A stretch of DNA of 64,000 nt, taken from contig OV121081.1 of the NCBI GenBank assembly GCA_921293015.1, positions 68,093,022 to 68,157,021 on the forward strand, written 5' to 3'. This document shows positions 24,871 through 38,900 of this stretch, one piece after another (the stretch's first letter is position 1; each line of letters opens with the position of its first letter). The position numbers were made by a program, and so were the translations under genes. This stretch comes from Phorcus lineatus. Lineage: Eukaryota > Mollusca > Gastropoda > Trochida > Trochidae. The notes beneath the pieces were generated by a model. That model saw nothing but the letters and a program-made list of their open reading frames with translations. It did not search any database and was not told the origin of the DNA.

Positions 24871-27800
24871 TCATCTGTTTTTACTCAGCGACTTGACGAA
24901 TGAATCAACTGCTTGATCTAGTCTGACAAGGAAAAAATAAACCAGCCCTAGGACAGCAATTGTGACAAACATAGCAGCTCCCTCAAACACAAATCGTGGA
25001 GCAAATATTTTCCAAACCATCAAATGTCTGCGATGTAACCCAGCAGCACACATGGCGCCAAACACCTGAAACGGGGGAAAGTGGTAAATGATTTTATCAG
25101 AAATTAAATTTCCTAGTTGCAAATTAAATTCATTTAATAATGATGAATTTATCATCTCTTTTTCTAATTGATGACGAATTTGGCATTCTTTTCACTTGTA
25201 TCTCCTTCAATCTGAAATAGATTCATAAGTAAAATGTAAGTGTAAAGAGAAATGACATACTTTACAGCATTTAAATTATCTTTCAATAATTTAAAGATAT
25301 TTTCCAAACACTTTATGTAATGTTATTAGTCAGTTGAAGTAAGTGAGGAACATTTGGGCATTTGTTTAAGGATAGACCACTTCTAGACACATTTTGAGAC
25401 GATATATTCCTTTGATAACCACCAGGTCAGCTGAAAGTTATGAGGGTAACCCTGATACACTAAAGTAGTTTTTGTGCATTGCACAAGGATTGAACTAAGG
25501 TTAACCTTAGTTTTAAGGTTTATTACAACTAAAGCCTGGAATCTAATCTCATACTACATCACTTTTTGTTATAAATCTAAATTGCTTTCATTCTTTATTT
25601 AAAAAAAACAAAACAAATTGTCAGTCCTACCTTTAGAGCTGAAAAGAGCAGTATACCACACACTACACGCATGGTTGTTTTCTTGAACACCTCCCGGTCA
25701 TCGTAAGCAACAAAGTCTCCTCTCCACTCCCCCTCAGACTTTGGGACAAATCGCATCAGTTGAGAGAGAACGCCCTCTAGCTGTGGCCAGAAAATCAGCA
25801 AAGGGGAGACAACTAGGAAGAACACATGGGAGGCAAATGTGTTCAGTGTTATAAGCAGTGCTGGTATGACGTTCCAATTAAAATCTCCATGGAAACCAGT
25901 GAATGCTGATTCAAATCTGATGGCAGGGACGGTTGCTTGGTGACCGGTGGAGAAGAAGAGAGAGGACATGAAGAGGCCGAGAGTGACGAGAATGGACCAG
26001 GGTACGGAGAGAAGGCGGTCTGCAACAGAGACAGGCACTGAATAGAAGTTTAGATACATTAATTGCTTAAACACTAGCACATCAGTCACCAAAGGTCTTA
26101 CAAACAGTGATAACATGTTCATATCTCACTAGCTCCTCAGATCTCTATTTAATGTATTACAGCAAAACTCAAATTTCTTCAAATGACTTCAATGTAGTGA
26201 CCAGAAAGGTATTAAGATTTCATGACTGAGAATGAAATTTTCAATTTTATTCTGAAGGTCAACTATGTCACAATTAGAAATATTCTAAAAGAGACTTCAC
26301 TTTAACTTATTACATGTAAAACAGAGTTTTTTGTCTCACCCGAAGCCTCATCCTGACAGTGGAGAGTTGCTGAGTGGATCTCAAGGAGGAGGAAGAGTGC
26401 TGCCCCTCCACAGACCAGACCCGGGGTCATTCCATCCCCGAGGAGGAGGGACAGCACCAGCCCCACCCCCAACCCAAGGTGCATCAACCCAGCGCTGTAC
26501 ACCGACCCTAGCCCATACACCACTGGGGGTTTCTCCTCCCCTTCGTCGTTGGGCCGCGAATAGTTCTGCTGCAGCTGCCGGTAGAGGCGTGGAATGACCT
26601 GGGACCCTTGGAGGCCTTGGTAGGCGCTGGGGACTGGACGGTCGGATGGTGTGGGGAGCTTGTACACGCAGAGTGGTTGGAGTATTAGGGAGAGGAGAGA
26701 AAGGCCGACTGAGACGTAGACAAGCTGGGCAAGCAGGATCTGCTGCCACCAGGGCAAGGCGTCAAGGACCCTAACTGGCAGACCCTGTGCCGCCCAGTGC
26801 AGACCACAACTGATCCCTGCCAATGGGTAGGCAAACTTGGCACACATCACTGTCGGAGAGAAGCCGTTCAGGTTCCCATAGATCTTCATCCATTGCCGGC
26901 CACAGAACACTAAGAGAGCAAGGCATGAGACACTGAAAAAGTAGCGAGTGTTTCTGTAGCTGATGTTGTCTACAGCCAGGTTAGAGAGAGACTGGGAAAA
27001 GATTGAGTTGTTACACAACGACTGCTCTTCACGACAGACCCAAAATGAGGCGGAAAGACGGAGTAATGAGCTGCAGGTCATGGTGACAATAAGAGTTATG
27101 GTAGCAGGATGCACAAGCAAGAAGAGTGGGTTCCAACTGAACTTGGACTTGGATTGCCTGCTCACAGCGGCTTCCTTGTGAGACTTCTGTTGGTGCCTCG
27201 AGAAATTCTGTTTGATAAGTTTTAAACCAAATATCCAGACCATGGTTTGTGTAAAAAAGAGAGTCACACTATCTTCCTGCACCACAAAACTGTTTGAGAA
27301 GTAAACGAGCACATAAAAGAGGCATATTACGCTTGCCAATAAGTCATCTAATGTGCCAGTTCTTTTAACAGAATAATCAGATTTCTCCTTTGTCTTGAAT
27401 GAGTTTTTGATAACAAGGCACAAGAGCAGAAAGAGAGTTCCACCATACACATACAACATCAAGGGACCAACATACTCTGCCAGATATCCCGTCTGCAGGA
27501 CAGCACACACCACATACACTGCAGAGGCTGATGTAGCTACATACACTGGAGTCAAGGAAACAGATCCAGGGTCGCACAAGATCTGATACATCAGCACATT
27601 CAGGACTATCCCCAGCGCCATTGTAAGGATGCCGGTAAACATGGACAGCAGGTCAAACTTGGCCCAGATTCCCTGGCACGTCTCTCGCACCTCTGAGATG
27701 AACTCGGTGTAGTGCTCCTCAAGGCGGTAAAATCGTGACAGGATGTTTGGGGTTTCACCTTCCTTCACCATGGAGGTCAACAGCGCCTGGAGGTCACTTT

Positions 27801-30146
27801 CAGCATGGTCAAGGAGAGCAGTGAGACGACGCATCTTGTTTGTTGGGAAATCAGAGGAGAGAGTTGAATAGGACTTGACATATGTGTTGATCTGCTGGGC
27901 ATTGAGTCGGAGGGACTTGATCGCATGGTACACTTGCTTGATTTCACTGGTGCCTGTTTTCCACCAGGAGCAGAACGTGAACAGATCCTTGATGACCATG
28001 CCCAGGTTGGAGAACGGAATAGGAACACCCAGCAGCAGCGCCAGTGTCGGAACAAGATCTGTCTGAGCCACACTCATCACTTGCTCCTGCAAACAGAGAC
28101 ATGGTAGGTTGTCAATTTACATTGTATTTACCATTTTTACAAGCATTATTATATAATAAACTTCACACACTGTTCTCCCTAGTTAATTATATAAATCTGC
28201 ATATGAGTCATTGCTTTTCTCAAGCTAAAATCTGAGATTCTGTGAAATTTGCTCAGTCTGATATATTCAATGATTACAACAGGCCTTGTTTTGATAAAAT
28301 CTTGTATAAACAGAACTACCAATTTAGGTCATGTCCTGCTGACTATAACAAACGTTGAACAATTAATGATACGAGGAAGATATAGAGGAAGCCTGCTTTA
28401 AAAGATGATCCTCCTCTTTTTCTCAGCTGCATTAACAGTCGCTAGACCGTTGTTAATTCGTACTAATCACGTGAATAATTCCCCAGTTTTCACTTGATAT
28501 ACTGTATTTAAACTAGGATATACCTCCATTCCAAAGAATTGAAATAAAATATCGATATTCAACAATATTCCTTAAAGAAACACTTTGGCATATATATGTG
28601 ACCCAAACAGCTCAGTCTCTTTTAGACTATGACACAGAAGGATAACCCTTGCAATTAAAGGCAACAATGATTACAAAGGATCAACTCAATCATCTCAATA
28701 TCTGGAGGAACATAAGTAAAATGTGTTGATATTTGATTCATAATGTACATCTGAGGACAGGTTGTTATACCGGATTGGAGGCAGTGGCAGTCAGCTGAGC
28801 AGGACTATACACGAACAACCCCGCCTCAAGTTCATCGTCACTGTCACCGCCGTGGTCACCTGACCGGGTCATCCCGTGGTCCCCAAACACAAACAAAATC
28901 GTGTCTTCCTTCATGACACGTGTCACATTCCTGTGTTCAGTGCAAAATAACAAAACTTGATTGAAACATTGAAGTTACTGAGATTTTTTAAACACACGTA
29001 ATATATAATTTTGATGGGTTCATTCCTTGAAAATCAGAATAACAAAATTTTTTAAATAATGAAAAATCAACATCACCAGAAGATTTAAAAGTTTTATCCT
29101 ATACAAGTATATGTCATATTTTACATTTCATTGCAATTGAAAGTTCACACAGATTAGTTTGCTACATGAACATTTGGGATTTTCAATTCAACCTGACAAT
29201 AACTTTGCTTTTTCTTTCAAAGCATTTTGTATTTTCAAGCTGTTCACTGAACTTTCGTCTTTGGAAACATACTCACTGACAAGAGGGATAGTAAAAATAT
29301 TCCCATAGCCAAAAATATGTTTTTTATAAGAAACAAGATTGTCATTTACATTGCCAAACTAAGAAACAAATAAAGTATTAAGTACCTCAGCATCTGATCC
29401 ATCTGAGTGAGTTTTTCTCCCATTGCAGGATGGTTTGGCCCAAATCTGTGACCACAATGATCAACACCAAGAAAATGTGCAATGATGACATTCCAGTCAA
29501 ATTTTCTAATTTCTGGTAAAAGATGTTTCAAAATTCCATTGTCAACAGTGTGAAGATCTTTCACATTAAAAGAGGGATATGAAAAGGATTTAGAAAATCT
29601 ATTTGGAAACAGGCCCATCCATGTGTCATCTCCAAGAAACTTTATATCTTTATTCTGTTTGATCAACTGGTCAATAATGTTGTCCTCTGTTATCTCTGAA
29701 CTTGCAAAATTGGCCCCTGCATCAACAAATGTTGGCAAGCTGCCAGTTGTCAGGCCTTTCAGCCGTTGTAAAGTGGTAGTTGGCGGGTCTGCTATAAATT
29801 TATACAACCTCGCATGCTTCGGTTGCCGAGTCAGGATGTTGTTTATGATTGGCAACTTGTTCAAATAAGGTATTTCTGATTTTAAATCTCGATCATATTT
29901 CATAAATTCATATTTCAGAGCGTCAATAACAATTATAATTGCTCTTTTAAAGCGGGAATGCTGCCAGCAACCGTCATCACCGTGATCATCACTCTTGACA
30001 GAGAAATCGACACTGCACGAACTGTTTTCATTGACAACGAAACGTTTCAACAGAAACCCTTTTGTAAAAATGAGACATCCAGCTGAATAAAGGCTAATCA
30101 AAACCAAAAATATAAGACTAATCTTTAAGGCTTCCTTCATCTTCAA
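24871..30146 (-). CDS. PIGO: GPI ethanolamine phosphate transferase 3, 5 exons
   Basis: PIGO adds ethanolamine phosphate to the third mannose of the GPI anchor in the ER membrane. Exons are 30146-29386, 28930-28771, 28086-26340, 26019-25631 and 25065-24871. They total 3252 nt and give 1083 aa; human has 1089. All joins are GT-AG and in phase. An N-terminal membrane segment (ISLIFLVLISLYSAGCLIF) precedes a lumenal alkaline-phosphatase-like domain: metal site IIIVIDALKYEF, nucleophile region PPTTTLQRLKGLTTGSLPTF, GVDHCGHRFGP, and FGDHGMT in exon 2. Exons 3-5 encode many hydrophobic helices, including the family phrase FSTGHQATVPAIRFESAFTG. The second in-frame Met (MKMKEA) is an alternative start. 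It ends convergently with NGRN. Confidence 0.95.
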
Positions 30147-30607
30147 TGGGTAATAAATTATCGTATTATATAATTGTATATTTAGTTATATCTTCTAACC
30201 AACGCGGGTTGTCAAATTTCATGCCCGCTTCAAGGAAGCAGACATGTTGAAGAGCAGAGGCAAATGATGATATGAATCCGATTGGTTGTTATTATCAGGC
30301 GCAAAAGTGATATGCTATTACAGTAAAACTATCTTACATACCCTTTTAAAGCGAGACATCGTTACCATTTTATGCTCCTTTGTGTGTCATTATGTCTATG
30401 AACAATTGGTAATCAGACGTATACTTTTAAAACTGTAGTTTTACATCTACAATAGTGAAAACACCAACCACTTTTGAACTACAAAGAATGGAATGGAAAT
30501 GTGTTGTCTCGAAAATAGTATTGCCCATTTTCGTTTGACGTCAGACTCGCCATTTTCGTTAAGAAAAGTGATCAGGCTGTGTTGATAGGAGAAGAAGCTT
30601 GCAGACA
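30147..30607. promoter_or_regulatory. Divergent PIGO/ENSA promoter
   Basis: Only 461 bp separate the start codons of PIGO (leftward) and ENSA (rightward). A full CRE palindrome TGACGTCA lies at 30536-30543, 65 bp upstream of the ENSA start. No TATA box is evident at either side. Shared control is inferred from the spacing. Confidence 0.6.
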
Positions 30608-33600
30608 ATGTCGGACGTAGAGGAACCAAGTCAGGTGGTAACTCCAACGGTAAATAACCAAATACATGATCTGTACATTTTATTTCTGCAAGAGTTTATT
30701 CTAAACATATCATTACATGAATAATATTTTGTGAACTCTTGCCAACCACCAGTTCCAGTGTCGTGTTTACCTTTCACTGAGTTTCCGACCACAGTCAGTC
30801 ATACATTTCATCATCGTCTTTGTGCTTTTTTAAATTGGAAATATCTGACTCATATTAATTTATAACCAGTAAATAAAGAGAAGCTATATTGAAGTTTGTG
30901 TCACATAAATAAGTATAAATTTGATAGTGACGAAAATGTTGCATAGATTGTACATAAATAGTAGGATTGTTTTAAGTTCTGGAGTACTTTACCTCGAGGG
31001 GAAAAACTGTCAACAGTAACAACTTGACAAGAACCTTTAAGCCAAAACTAACTCAAAGTCATACTCTTGCGAAAAGATGAGTTCTTTGAAACTACAAGAT
31101 GAATCAACCTGTTTGATACAATCTACGAGTGTGTTGTTATTTCTTTCAAAATAATCTTCAATTTGACTATTTCTTTTTGATTGGCTTTCAAGAAGTTGAG
31201 TAAATAAGACTATCTTTATGGTTGAACAGCTTTCATTTTGTAAGTGACGCGTTGATGTAGATTCTAATGTTGTCAAGCAAGTGACACATAGATGGGAACT
31301 TTGAGATTTTACCCAAAATCTAAGAACCTGTCAAATCCTAGCAGGAATATGATAATGTTTGTGAAGAAGACAACATACAAGAATCAGTGTCATGAAAACA
31401 TGAAACATTCGGAAATGTTTGTTTGCCTTGAATGTGCTTTTGAGGGTTAGGCCTTAATATGATTTATGCATATTTTCTTTGGTTTTGATTTTGACAACTA
31501 CTTGAGCTGGGTCACATGAGTGAGCCATGCTCTCCATTTTACTTTTGGTTATACCCACAAAATGTAACATTGTCTTTTAGGACCTGGTCATTTTCACTGG
31601 AAGTGTGAGAATCAACTGTCCAAACTATAATGGAGATTGTACGAGTCATGCTTGAAAAATTACATATGTAAAATTAGTCAAGTGCATTAGGAATAACAAA
31701 AGCCTAAGGATCTAGAGAGTGAATAGCTCTTTTTACTAGTATCAGACTAATGGAATATCAGAAATTTCAAGCCCTGTGCAGGGATTTGGAAAGACACCTT
31801 TAACAATGGGCCATTTGTACCGCTTTTGTCATTTTCAGAATTTTAAATGGGCCATTCTCCCTTATAGCAATGGTAAAATTTCAAATTAGAATGGGACATT
31901 TTTTCATCCAATGTGCGAAATGGCCCACGGCCCCTGCCTTTCCCAATCCCTGCCTGTGAGTATATTCATGTAGAGTAGAATAGTATCTGTAAGTGATCAT
32001 GGGATAGTGAACAAACGCATACACTGACAGTGACAGATTACATGACATTCCTGGAAGGTTTATACAAGCTGATTATTGTGTGTACCCAGCCACAGCCAGA
32101 CAAGAAGGAGCTGGAGAAGAGGGAGTCCGAGAAGCTCAAGGCCAAGTACCCTTCGCTCGGCAACTCAGGTGGAGGTTCCGCTCTGCTGCACAAGAGACTT
32201 GCCAAGGGGGTTAGTAGCCATAGTTGCTTCGCTTTGACCATATCATGTGATGGTAGACTCATAGCTAGCCAGGGGTGTAAATTAACCTAAATCCTTAATA
32301 AAAAAAACCACATGACCTTCTGTTTTTCACAACACATTTTCAACCTTTGCTTCTCACAAAATTAAGTAAAAAATGTCCAACTCTGACAGCTCCAATTTCG
32401 ATCTGCAACTGGTATGTCATAGCATTTTGTAAAAAGAACTGCTTTTCTTAGGAAATGTTTGTCTTTGTCTTAGAGGCACATAAGCAGTGTAAGGAATAAG
32501 CACGATTTTGCGAAATATTGGGCAGTGTTAGAGAAAAAGCTCAAAGTCTGTCCCAAAGAACCAGGTTGTAGGCCGACTGATTGGCCTTATTTTATACAAA
32601 GAATATATGAAGTATGTGTATGTTGAAGTTGGCTATTTAAGGGTATATGAGGACAAAAACTCTCACTTTAGCTTTCTATCAATGCAATAAGATGATTTTT
32701 GTTTTTTGCAGTTGACCTGTATTCAAAAGTGGAAAACTAATGACGGTCAAAGTCAATAAGGGAGAAAAAAATCTACAATAAGTCAGGGATTGGGAAAGAC
32801 ACCTTTGACAACGGGCCATTTTTTAGAGCTTTTAGTCATTTCCAGGATTTTTCAGCTTCATTCCTCATTGGCGTAGGAACGATTTTAAGGGTGGGGGGGC
32901 CAAAAAACTTTTTTTTGTGAGTGGGGGTGAGTCCTCAAAAGATATTGACTGAGGTCCACCAAGGTGGGGGGGCCCAATTTTTTTGGAGGAGGGGGGGGGG
33001 GGGGGGGGGAGAAAGGGGCTTAAAAATTTACTGAGTGGGGTTTTTTTTATATGGGGGAGGGTGCGCGCGGAGGATGCATTCATTCTGTCCGTGTGTGAGT
33101 CATAGAAATAACGCATTTTGAAGCTTTTGTTTTAAAGCTTTAATTGTTGAACTATAGTTTTTATTCAGTAAACGGTCTTAAAGCACTTAGCTTCAAGTAA
33201 TCATACATAACATATAAACATTCATCACGTTGTATCTCGTAACATATCAGACAATGGCCTTTTAAAAAGCTTTCTTTACGTAACATTAGGTTGCAGCTAC
33301 ATCACAAAGTGCATCCATCTTAAGAATAATATTTCTCATGTTTTACTCTAAAATAGTGCCAATAAATGCAAGATAACATGTGCCATCATAGAACAAAGAA
33401 TGGAACGGAATGATGCTTAGTTGTCAATGAAACACATATTGTCATCTATTCTAAGATACAACATTTACAATGAACACTTAAATCTTTTTAAATGTTTCTC
33501 TCAGAGCTAGAAATTCCGTTAATGACATTCTAAAATCCAGCAAAATCCATTCCTCACTGCATATCAGTGTTCGACTTTAATCAAAGGTCCCAAAGAATCA

Positions 33601-35941
33601 GTGATCAGTGCATCCCAGCTAACAGGCTTTAAAGTTTACATAACCACAAACATATTTCTCTATTTTCTTTGGAAACACATGAATGTCTGATTACAATATT
33701 GTATAGCGCGTCAAAGGTCGCTACTCAAATATGTTCAGTTTGGTAATGAAAGCCGTTTTTGAATGCCCTTTTGATGGGCCGGTTAGATCTATCTGGCCAC
33801 AAACCAGTGAATGCATGACTGGTCACACGCCCTTTTAGTGACGTCATAAACAGAATCATTGCCTCGTGATCTATACATCTATCGTAACAATATCACATGA
33901 AAAAAACAATAATTAACGATTTTATGAGAATGTTTTTCACTCAGTTAGATAAATCATTTGACGATGTAATACTATTAAGCATTTGGTGTAAGAAAGATAT
34001 CCACATCAATGGTAATTAAACAATTATTTAAAGCGGTATTTCAGTTGAAATAATGATGCACCACTCTGTACAGTCTGTTTATTATGTCACAGCTGCATGA
34101 AGTTTATGGCCCCTAGCTCAGGTGGGTTTTTCACAGCCGATAAATTCGCTGTCTACAAGAAAGGCTAATTAAAGTTGTTTATTGGACAAATCTAAAAAAA
34201 TCAAGCCCAGTTCTTATTTTGTTGAAAAATCTTTGAACGAAAATTGAAAAGTGACAAAGTCGAGGTTAGCGGTTGTTTAATGAGTTTCTCTTGGAGGTTT
34301 TGTTATAAGCTTTTATTCTCTGTAGGTCCACCATTTTGAAATGTCACTTTCGGGAACTGAAAAAGACATTACCCGTTTATTTATATTCAGCAATGGACAA
34401 TTCATTTTAAAAAAACAAGTTAAAGATCAATAGCTCCAAAACGCTTTGAATGTCTTTGTTAAATACCAAAAATAGACTTATAAAGCCAAACACATTTTAA
34501 TAAGAATTAGCATTAGATGGTCGTAGTGTTTCAATTTTTGGAACGCCTTATTTCTCGCCCCGATATGCACACTAGGTTCAAATTACCAGTTGCACACTTA
34601 AATAGCTCCAGATAGTGATTCTAAAGTATCACAGGCGCAGATATACTGAATAAATAATAATTCGATTGATAATGTTAGTTATGTATCCGTTATAGGGAAC
34701 CATGGAAAGCATCAACAGAATAATAGTAACTTAAAATAATTTCGTACAGCTCTAAAGTTCCAAATTTAGAATGACCCAATTCCTACTTTCGGTTTGAACA
34801 TGCACATGAAAGTAATTGTTGCCTAATTAACCTGCAATGGGTTTCTCTATTTGGATGATAAATAGACATACTAGTTCATACACAAAGCCTTTGCTTAATT
34901 TTATAATTCACTTTCATTTTCAGTCATTATTATGCTTACCTTTGAAATGGCATGCCACTGTCATCTGCTTGGTTACCCCTGAACATGGGTTTTGAAGATA
35001 TTTTTTCTCGATAAAATCGTGTCAAAAGTAGGGGGGCCGTGCCCCCCCACTTTTTAAGATGGAGGGGCACGGCCCCCCCGGGCCCCCCCTGTTCCTACGC
35101 CTATGTTCCTCTGTGTAGCAATGGTAAAATTTCTAATTTTAATGTGCCATGTTTTCATCCAGTTTGCTGATTTGGCCCTTGGCCCCTACCTTGCAAATCC
35201 CTGAATCACTTAAGCTCAAAATGGGTAAACATTTGATTGTTACAAAGACTGAACTAGGAATCTGTGCAGCTTTTGAGAATATCGTAGTCTCTTAACTAAG
35301 AATAAAGGATGGACGGGGCTACAGATAAGGGGTGAACATACCGTACAACTGCCATATTTGGTTTCAGTTTATGGCAATTTGCAAAATTTTGATGTGTTGG
35401 AAACTGTAGTGTAGTTCATGCAGATTTATACAACATAGTATTAAATCCGTCCAGTATGTTTTAGAATAGATTTAATGGCTTGAATATTTACATATTTTTG
35501 AGAGAACTTCTATAGAAGATTGCCTTAGTGTAGTGTAAGGAATATTGAGAGATATGGTTTATCTGCACGCATACAAAGTACTGATGTGAGTTAGTGCCTT
35601 TAAAAGAACCAATTATTACACAACTTACTTATTATTAATATGCAATTGTAGAATGTTTAAATTTGAATTAATATTCGATAAATGTTTTATGCAATAGATT
35701 GTATAATATAAACATGCACTGTATGCACTTGTCAATTTCCGACTTTCAGCAAAAATACTTTGACTCTGGTGACTACAACATGGCCAAGGCGAAGATGAAT
35801 AATCCAAAGCGTCCACTGGCGCCAAATGAAAAGCTCTTCCTCCAGGAATCCATTGGAGAGACGATTCCCACCCCAGAAAGCCTTCCACCTCGCAAACCAT
35901 CAATAGTCACAAGCAAACTGGCATCGGGCGCACTCTCCTGA
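30608..35941 (+). CDS. ENSA: Endosulfine/ARPP19, PP2A-B55 inhibitor, 3 exons
   Basis: When phosphorylated by Greatwall kinase, this small protein inhibits PP2A-B55 and permits mitotic entry. Exons are 30608-30649, 32090-32209 and 35750-35941. They total 354 nt and give 117 aa, close to the usual 112-121. Each exon ends on a codon boundary. Exon 2 carries [10 protein letters not shown]. Exon 3 opens with [16 protein letters not shown], the invariant core. Ser60 in FDSGDY is the Greatwall site, and RKPS105 near the C terminus is the conserved PKA site. ENSA and ARPP19 are vertebrate paralogues, so the single invertebrate gene is co-orthologous to both. Intron 2 holds a 2.24-kb transposon nested in a MITE. 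Confidence 0.95.
31779..31952. mobile_element. 174-bp MITE, CAGGGATT ends, in ENSA intron 1
   Basis: Left end CAGGGATTTGGAAAG and right end CTTTCCCAATCCCTG are inverted repeats. A 6-bp direct repeat CCTGTG flanks it (31773-31778, 31953-31958). A second copy lies in intron 2. CAGGG ends are hAT-like, though only 6 bp of flank match. Confidence 0.75.
32784..35203. mobile_element. Second CAGGGATT MITE, split by a larger element
   Basis: The left half is 32784-32865 and the right half 35111-35203. Together they reproduce the 174-bp member at 31779 in the same order. They are separated by the element at 32866-35105 and its 5-bp duplication TTCCT. Confidence 0.8.
32866..35105 (+). mobile_element. 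2.24-kb GGCGTAGGAAC element, copy 1
   Basis: The left end CATTGGCGTAGGAAC and right end GTTCCTACGCCTATG are near-perfect inverted repeats. They are followed inward by poly-G and poly-C tracts. Direct repeats TTCCT flank it (32861-32865, 35106-35110). The 2.2-kb interior is collinear with the copy at 61586-63664, with scattered small indels. No open frame resembles a transposase, so it appears non-autonomous. Superfamily not assigned; 5-bp targets are seen at both copies. Confidence 0.85.
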
Positions 35942-38900
35942 TCTTAGCAGGACTGTGTCACTTTCAAACAGACAATTTGGCAGCAAGTCTGGGATCTATG
36001 TGGGGCTGCCAGGAGGCTTAGACTGAGCAATTTTATCAGCTGACGCTGTTGTGGCCGTTGCTGTCAGCGTGAGAACAGCAGGGTTGAGAATCTTGTATAT
36101 AAGGACTTGTTTCACACTGTAAAGCATCAACATTGGTGTTCTTTTGTTTTCAGTTATCAAATATATATTGTTACTTCATATGTAACCAGTTGCAGTCACA
36201 TACCGAAAATATTAATGTTTAGTTTTCCTATTGTATAAGTTACAAAATTCAAGTTGTGGATGTGTTTGAGAAGATTATATTTAGCTACCATTCTTACATA
36301 ATCAAAGCTAGAGCAGTGTATCTTATTTTCTAATTACCAATGGTTCCCATATCAGTAGTGTCACTATAGACATATCATAATTATAAGCTTACCTACTGGG
36401 ATGCTGTTACTGTCTGAAGCGCCCCGGGACTAGAACAGATAGCGGCCAAAAGGCCCGTACCTCAAGTAAATACTTCAGTAGTTCCAGTGAAGTAAAGTTG
36501 TTCACACAAAATACTGCATGTTCATGAAACTTTTCCAGTCGCATTTAGATTGTCTTTGAAGTGCAAGATGATTAAAAGGTTGAATGAGAATGCTTGGCAT
36601 AATATGAGGATTAAGAGTGAAAGCTGTATACCATTTGATTGATATTATTGGTTTTAGTGGTTTCAGTTGTAGTTTAGAGATGTTAAGAAAGGAAATGATA
36701 CAAATTGAGGACAGCTGCAGCACAAAGTATGTTAATTAACATGTTACTTCAAAGCAGCCATCATCACTACGATCAAGTTGGATCATCACTCCCGAGATGT
36801 ACATGATTCTATGTGTGGGAGTTCCCTCACTCACCGTTATTATCACCTGTGAAGCAGTCAGTGGGTGTTCTTCTCCTGACTTAACAACTTAAAGGAGCCC
36901 TAAGTCTTACAGAAGTCCCATAGTTCAGTCTGGCTATATTCAGAGATATTCCTCGATGTTTATGTACATTAAGTCCTGAGGGCTTTATTTGAACAATTCA
37001 AATTGTATGTATGTTTAACGTTCAATTTAAATTACAATAATCTCCAGATATTCTTATCATGAACAATTATCTGAGTCACAGTTTGATTCAGTTCCGATTC
37101 AGACTTACATCATGCTTTCAAATGACTGACAATTGTTGAATCCATAGCAAGGTAACACAGGTTATATTTCAGGACCCAGACAAATGAAAGTTTGGACTGT
37201 ACAGTGAAGTATTATTATTACACATGCTTCTAGCAATATGTCTCCTCCCCAACTGTATCAGGAGGGTGGGGGAGAGTCGTTACCGTGGTAACCTAGAAGA
37301 CTAGACGGTGCTCCAATCAGAAGTGTTGTTGCTCACGCTCAAGTGGTAATCACTTCGCTTAGTTACGGATATTTGTCTTGTTTGTAACCAGCAGATGTAA
37401 ATATAGCATTGTTTGTCAATTATTGTTACTCATGTTGGGAATCCTTGCATGCAGACACTGTTAATTGGTCTATGAGAAAAAGATACGTTTACGTTCATTC
37501 TTCCCCCAGCAGTTCTTGTGCTATCATAATCTCTGCTGCTCAGATCACTCCAGTCAAAATATGTGGAAAATCAAAAAGGTTGAAAGATTTCAGAAAAAAC
37601 GCCAAAAGTCAGTTATTTTAAAATCTGTAATTAAATTGGCTTGGGTTTTGTTAGATATTTATTATTTAGAAAAGTCTATAACATTTTGAAAATATACTCT
37701 AGTACTTCTAATTCTTCTGCATAAACTATCAGTGATTACCCTGTAGCTACAATAAAAAAAACCACTTATTTTTTTGTATCTTGATTAGATGTGAAAGAAG
37801 TAGTTGAGATTCCTATAATTATTTGTTCTATTGTTGCCATGGTGTTTTCTCTGTATATTGTCTTGAAGGTAGGTAAGCAGTAGCACAAACTGTAACGTTG
37901 TTTTAAACTGAACAATCAGGCTTCATGGATTCCACGTATGTTATCATGAATAAAGTTTGATGTTCACCTTTTACGACCAAGCTGTTTTTTAAGATGTTAA
38001 AAGTACAAGATCTCAAGTGGCATCACAGTGTTGCCGATAACATCTTGTAAATCCATTGCATCAACAATCTCAAATGTAATTAAAGAACACTGACAAGTTA
38101 TGATTTATATTTAAGTACTGTTTGGCGGGAGTAATATCTCCATGCCATTATGATATCCCACCTAACAGCATAAGTATGGGTAAAGTGTTCATTCTGTCGT
38201 CGGTCACAAAACTTTGTACAGACATATCCCATGAACCCTACTCCTTAGATTTTCTAAAGGATTGGAACCACAAATATTTTTGTTTTCCATGGAAATTTGT
38301 CTGAAAGAGACTACATGACAGTCATTTTTTCTGAAGGACATCCCCCAAATCTTACATCATATCTACACCAAACTTGATACACGTCAAATGTCATCACTTG
38401 ATGCTCCTTTTGAGGAATTATGAATTAATGAACACTAATATCAACAGATACCAATATAAAGTGACTCTGAAACCGTAAACTCCACTGTTGTACAATTTTA
38501 CCAACTGTTACACAATTCACTTGGATGTATTTTTTCCTTTTTTGAAATTCTCTGACCAAGGCAGGATCAGAGTATGTGAGCTCTGCTAGCTTCTAGACTT
38601 GTTGGATGTGTAACCATAATGGTATCCCTATAACCTTTGTTGGTCGAATTTATCATTTAATCATTTTATATTTATGAACTGTTGTCAGCATAACTCGAGC
38701 AAAACCAACCAAATGTTATAGTTGAAAATTAATGGGTCTAACACCCAATGTCATTAAAATGAAATCTAAAATCCCTACATAACGCATATAAAACTCACCA
38801 GGCTCTGTGAGGCTCTGACGTTATTGAAATGAGCCAATCAGAGCGTATGCCCTGTATTCCAGGGTGCAAGCCAATTCACTTAAGCTTGTACGTTGGTGCT

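Noticed and set aside
26381-26749. Proline-rich open frame on the minus strand
   Set aside because: It lies wholly inside PIGO exon 3 in another frame, and its composition mirrors the GC-rich exon.
32865-33116. Open frame [19 protein letters not shown], also at 61569-61796
   Set aside because: It is found in both copies of the GGCGTAGGAAC element only because they share sequence. It translates the poly-C tract and has no domain.
37409-37689. Overlapping open frames next to the X-box-like site
   Set aside because: Neither frame has a recognisable motif, a good start context or splice partners. Listed only as flank.
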